From: MESE01 sp036675035
GTDB lineage: Bacteria > Pseudomonadota > Gammaproteobacteria > Burkholderiales > Burkholderiaceae_D
Assembly: GCA_036675035.1 (NCBI GenBank)
Contig: JAKFFO010000228.1
Coordinates: 1 to 46,560 of the forward strand
Length of the DNA stretch: 46,560 bases
Reading direction: 5' to 3'
Below the pieces are notes generated by a model. It was given only the letters and a program-made list of their open reading frames with translations, did no database searches and was not told the DNA's origin. The position numbers and the translations under genes are program-made. Numbering within the stretch: position 1 is the first letter of the stretch; every line of letters starts with the position of its first letter. Shown here one piece after another: positions 44,083-46,560 of the stretch.

Positions 44083-44167
44083 GCCCACGTGGCGGAATTG
44101 GTAGACGCGCATGGTTCAGGTCCATGTGCCGCAAGGTGTGGGGGTTCGAGTCCCTCCGTGGGCACCA
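44083..44167 (+). tRNA. tRNA-Leu (anticodon CAG)
   Basis: An 85-nt class II tRNA with encoded CCA. The acceptor stem GCCCACG/CGTGGGC, D-arm TGGCGGAATTGGTAGACGC, anticodon loop TTCAGGT (CAG at 44117-44119) and T-arm GGGGGTTCGAGTCCCTC are all consistent. It reads the CUG codon. It is flanked by a strong promoter and a terminator. Confidence 0.98.
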
Positions 44168-44176
44168 AGTCATAAG

Positions 44177-44210
44177 AAACCCGTTGATTCGTCAACGGGT
44201 TTTTCTTTTT
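44177..44210 (+). terminator. Intrinsic terminator of tRNA-Leu
   Basis: An 11-bp stem aaacccgttga/tcaacgggttt with the stable loop ttcg, followed by a T-rich run, nine bases after the tRNA end. Confidence 0.93.
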
Positions 44211-44240
44211 GGCGGCACGTCTCTAATCCGGATAATCCTT

Positions 44241-44789
44241 TCAAATCGGATCTGCACTGTTCGGATTGTTCTGCAGGCGAGCCGCGAGCTGATCCGGGCG
44301 CAGGCTGTCATACTCTTCAAACGGTTGATGGATCCATGGGTTGGATGTCAAATATTCCAGATAAAAATCGGGGCGCACCAGCGAACATGCCTTGTACCAG
44401 ATCACTGCCGATTTCAGTTCCGTAACGCCTGGAAAATCCGACTGCAGATGGCGCTGGATTTTTTCCAGCGTGATTCCCGAATCAACCAGGTCATCGACCA
44501 ACAGGATTCTCCCGCTTAATGGCCCCCTTGTCAGCGTGATGTGCCTGGCAATATCGAGATCGCCTTGTACTGTCCCGGCCGCCTCCCGATATGAGCTGAC
44601 CGAAAGAATCGCCAACGGCACATCGAAGATTCTGGAAAAGACATCACCCGGGCGCAAGCCGCCGCGGGCCAGGCACAATATCTGGTCGAATTGCCAGCCC
44701 GATTGGTGCACTTGCAGCGCAAGCGCCTCGACTGACCGGTGATAATCGTCCCAGCTTATCCAGAGATCCTTGTCGGTTGATGCCGGCAC
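44241..44789 (-). CDS. Phosphoribosyltransferase (purine salvage type)
   Basis: A 182-residue type I PRTase. The PRPP loop is RILLVDDLVDSGITLEKI, preceded by ILCLARGGLRPGDVFSRI. The C-terminal hood is short and ends with a polar tail. Relatives beside purA are annotated as hypoxanthine/xanthine/guanine phosphoribosyltransferases; the substrate cannot be fixed here. Start GTG 44789 has aagga seven bases upstream. It lies 26 bp after purA on the same strand, which favours a purine role. Confidence 0.87.
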   Translation of the reverse strand: MPASTDKDLWISWDDYHRSVEALALQVHQSGWQFDQILCLARGGLRPGDVFSRIFDVPLAILSVSSYREAAGTVQGDLDIARHITLTRGPLSGRILLVDDLVDSGITLEKIQRHLQSDFPGVTELKSAVIWYKACSLVRPDFYLEYLTSNPWIHQPFEEYDSLRPDQLAARLQNNPNSADPI

Positions 44790-44815
44790 TTCGCGTCCTT
44801 TTCTTTGACTATCGC

Positions 44816-46126
44816 TTAATCGAATGGATGACGCAGCACGATCGTTTCCTCGCGGTCCGGGCCGGTCGAAACCATGTCCATTGGAACGCCGACCAGTTCT
44901 TCGATGCGCTTGACATATGCCCGGGCGTTGCCGGGAAGCTTTGCCAGCGATTTGGCGCCAACAGTCGATTCTTTCCAGCCGGGCATTTCCTCGTATATCG
45001 GCTCACATCGTGCCGCATCTTCCGCGCCGACCGGGAAAATATCCGTCTTCCTGCCGTCAATCTTGTATCCGGTGCACAGCTTGAGAGATTCGACGCCATC
45101 CAGCACGTCCAGCTTGGTCAGGCACATTCCTGAAACACCATTGATCTGGACCGAGCGCTTGAGCAAGGCAGCATCGAACCAGCCGCATCGGCGGGCGCGA
45201 CCGGTGACGGTGCCGAACTCATGGCCGACGCTTGCCAAGTGCTTGCCGACACCGCTGTCAGTTGCCAATTCAGACGGAAATGGCCCCGAGCCGACCCTGG
45301 TTGTATACGCCTTCGTGATGCCGAGAACGTAGTGCAGCATGTTCGGACCCACCCCCGAACCCGCCGCAGCATTGCCTGCAACGCAATTGCTTGATGTAAC
45401 GAACGGATAGGTTCCGTGATCGACATCGAGCAGGCTACCTTGCGCGCCTTCGAACAACAAATTCGCGCCGGCCTTGTGAGCCGCGTGCAAGTCGCTCGAC
45501 ACATCACTCACCATCGGCCTGATGCGTGGGACGGTGGATAGCGCATCATCCAGCGTTTTTTGATAATCGATCGGCTGCGACTTCAAGTAGTTCGTCAGTA
45601 CGAAATTATGATAGTCGAGGTTCTCCAGCAGTTTCTCGGCAAGTCGCTTCTCATTGAGAAGATCGGCAACCCGGATCGCCCGGCGCGCAACCTTGTCTTC
45701 ATATGCGGGGCCGATACCTTTGCCGGTTGTTCCGATCTTGGCCGCACCGCGCGCAGCCTCGCGCGCAGAATCCAGCGCTGTGTGATAAGGCAGAATTATT
45801 GGACAAGCCTCCGATATCTTCAGGCGCGACGCAACTTCCACGCCACTGGCTTGCAGCTTGTCGATTTCCCGCAGCAAGTCCGGCACGGATAGCACCACGC
45901 CGTTGCCAATGTAGCAGGCAACACCGGCGCGCATGATCCCCGATGGAATCAATTGCAGCGCCGTCTTCTGTCCACCGATTACCAGCGTATGGCCGGCATT
46001 GTGCCCGCCCTGAAAACGTACGACACCTTGTGCATGATCCGTCAACCAGTCGACGATCTTTCCTTTTCCTTCATCGCCCCATTGAGTACCGATGACGACG
46101 ACGTTCCTTGCGCTTTTTTGTGACAT
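44816..46126 (-). CDS. purA: Adenylosuccinate synthetase PurA
   Basis: A 436-residue GTP-dependent ligase. NVVVIGTQWGDEGKGKIVDW carries the GTP-binding loop and catalytic Asp; VRFQGGHNAGHTLVIGGQKT, GTTGKGIGPAYEDKVARRAI and FEGAQGSLLDVDHGTYPFVT follow, all intact. Role: IMP plus aspartate to adenylosuccinate, first step to AMP. ATG 46126 is chosen; the frame is open 20 codons upstream but into hisZ and not conserved. The hisZ stop is only two bases before this start. Confidence 0.97.
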   Translation of the reverse strand: MSQKSARNVVVIGTQWGDEGKGKIVDWLTDHAQGVVRFQGGHNAGHTLVIGGQKTALQLIPSGIMRAGVACYIGNGVVLSVPDLLREIDKLQASGVEVASRLKISEACPIILPYHTALDSAREAARGAAKIGTTGKGIGPAYEDKVARRAIRVADLLNEKRLAEKLLENLDYHNFVLTNYLKSQPIDYQKTLDDALSTVPRIRPMVSDVSSDLHAAHKAGANLLFEGAQGSLLDVDHGTYPFVTSSNCVAGNAAAGSGVGPNMLHYVLGITKAYTTRVGSGPFPSELATDSGVGKHLASVGHEFGTVTGRARRCGWFDAALLKRSVQINGVSGMCLTKLDVLDGVESLKLCTGYKIDGRKTDIFPVGAEDAARCEPIYEEMPGWKESTVGAKSLAKLPGNARAYVKRIEELVGVPMDMVSTGPDREETIVLRHPFD

Positions 46127-46128
46127 TT

Positions 46129-46560
46129 CTAACCCAACTTTTTCAGAATCCAGTTTCCGTTTTCGAGCGTGATCGCACGATCGCAATCGAACTCTTCTTG
46201 ATCGTTTTCGTGACCAGGCAAATTCTGGATCACGATTTCACCCGCTTTTCGCAATTCAACGATCTTTGCACGCAGCCCCGGTTCCTGCCCCCAGGGCGCG
46301 CGAATCGCATGCGTGCGTTCCGCACCCGGCAAAAGCCGCGCCAGCTCGCGCAAGTCCATTGAAAATCCGGTAGCGGGGCGAGCGCGACCGAAGGCTTCGC
46401 CAACATGATCGTAGCGCCCTCCTCGTGCCACCGCATTGGGCAGGCCGGGCACATAAATCGAGAACATCGCACCACTCTCATACTGATAACCGCGCAAATC
46501 GGCAAGATCGATCGTGACACTCGCATCGCCGGCGAACCTGACCAGCGACTCGATTTCATC
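46129..46560 (-). CDS. hisZ: ATP phosphoribosyltransferase regulatory subunit HisZ, C-terminal part (cut by window edge)
   Basis: The last 143 codons of a HisRS-like protein without tRNA-synthetase function. VTIDLADLRGYQYESGAMFS, IYVPGLPNAVARGGRYDHVG and FGRARPATGFSMDLRELARL match the HisZ core. Family role: pairs with short-form HisG to give active, histidine-regulated ATP phosphoribosyltransferase. The start lies beyond base 46560. The order hisZ-purA is common in beta-proteobacteria. Confidence 0.92.
   Translation of the reverse strand, partial: DEIESLVRFAGDASVTIDLADLRGYQYESGAMFSIYVPGLPNAVARGGRYDHVGEAFGRARPATGFSMDLRELARLLPGAERTHAIRAPWGQEPGLRAKIVELRKAGEIVIQNLPGHENDQEEFDCDRAITLENGNWILKKLG

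Overview
The window looks like a chromosomal segment of a betaproteobacterium of the order Burkholderiales, most likely Oxalobacteraceae (the Herbaspirillum/Herminiimonas/Collimonas neighbourhood). This rests on the protein sequences as I recall the families and on gene orders typical of that order: hisZ-purA-phosphoribosyltransferase, rnr-rlmB-cysE, and cysS-alkA-accA-tilS-lysC-tRNA-Ser. I cannot name the genus. G+C is moderate to high in the core blocks and visibly lower in a few gaps.

Layout. (1) 1-12.4 kb, core metabolism, mostly on the plus strand: the N-terminus of smc (minus strand, cut by the window edge), then dapC-dapD-pilU-(ArsC-like)-dapE-prmB-(ABC-F ATPase), which combines lysine/diaminopimelate synthesis with a twitching ATPase and translation-related genes. 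A CaiB/BaiF CoA-transferase, alaC, hisC and a small DUF3135-type gene follow. (2) 12.4-14.3 kb: divergent apbC (Fe-S carrier ATPase) and mobA (molybdenum cofactor). (3) 14.3-17.2 kb, an accessory stretch: a 0.55-kb gap, a small secreted protein of unknown function, a divergent small helix-turn-helix regulator, and a decayed EAL-domain gene with a clear frameshift. (4) 17.2-31.0 kb: a tight adherence (Tad/Flp) pilus locus. It holds a divergent mini-pilin, the prepilin peptidase, RcpC/CpaB, the RcpA/CpaC secretin, a lipoprotein, two tandem Flp pilins, TadG, two TadE-like pseudopilins, TadZ/CpaE, TadA/CpaF, TadB and TadC. A convergent two-component pair (LuxR-type regulator and membrane histidine kinase) closes it. 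(5) 31.0-46.56 kb, core again: an A+T-rich gap, tRNA-Ser(GCT), lysC, tilS, accA, an AlkA-type glycosylase and cysS on the minus strand; ppiA-type, ppiB and lpxH on the plus strand; cysE, rlmB and rnr on the minus strand; tRNA-Leu(CAG) on the plus strand; then a phosphoribosyltransferase, purA and the C-terminal part of hisZ on the minus strand.

How it works together. The Tad block encodes nearly all of a secretion/assembly machine: pilins, processing peptidase, inner-membrane platform, ATPase, localisation ATPase, outer-membrane secretin and pseudopilins. The adjacent kinase/regulator pair is the obvious candidate for its control. I see no tadD-type TPR lipoprotein. Upstream of the first pilin, a -10-like TATAAT without a recognisable -35 is preceded by two identical 12-bp dyad-containing repeats 32 bp apart, which look like activator sites. 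Unusual features are the C-terminal TCLTTxVC cysteine pair in both main Flp pilins, the frameshifted EAL gene beside the locus, a perfect 12-bp inverted repeat where that gene's reading frame first breaks, and two A8 tracts in the kinase membrane domain. I found no CRISPR array, rRNA, insertion sequence or prophage.
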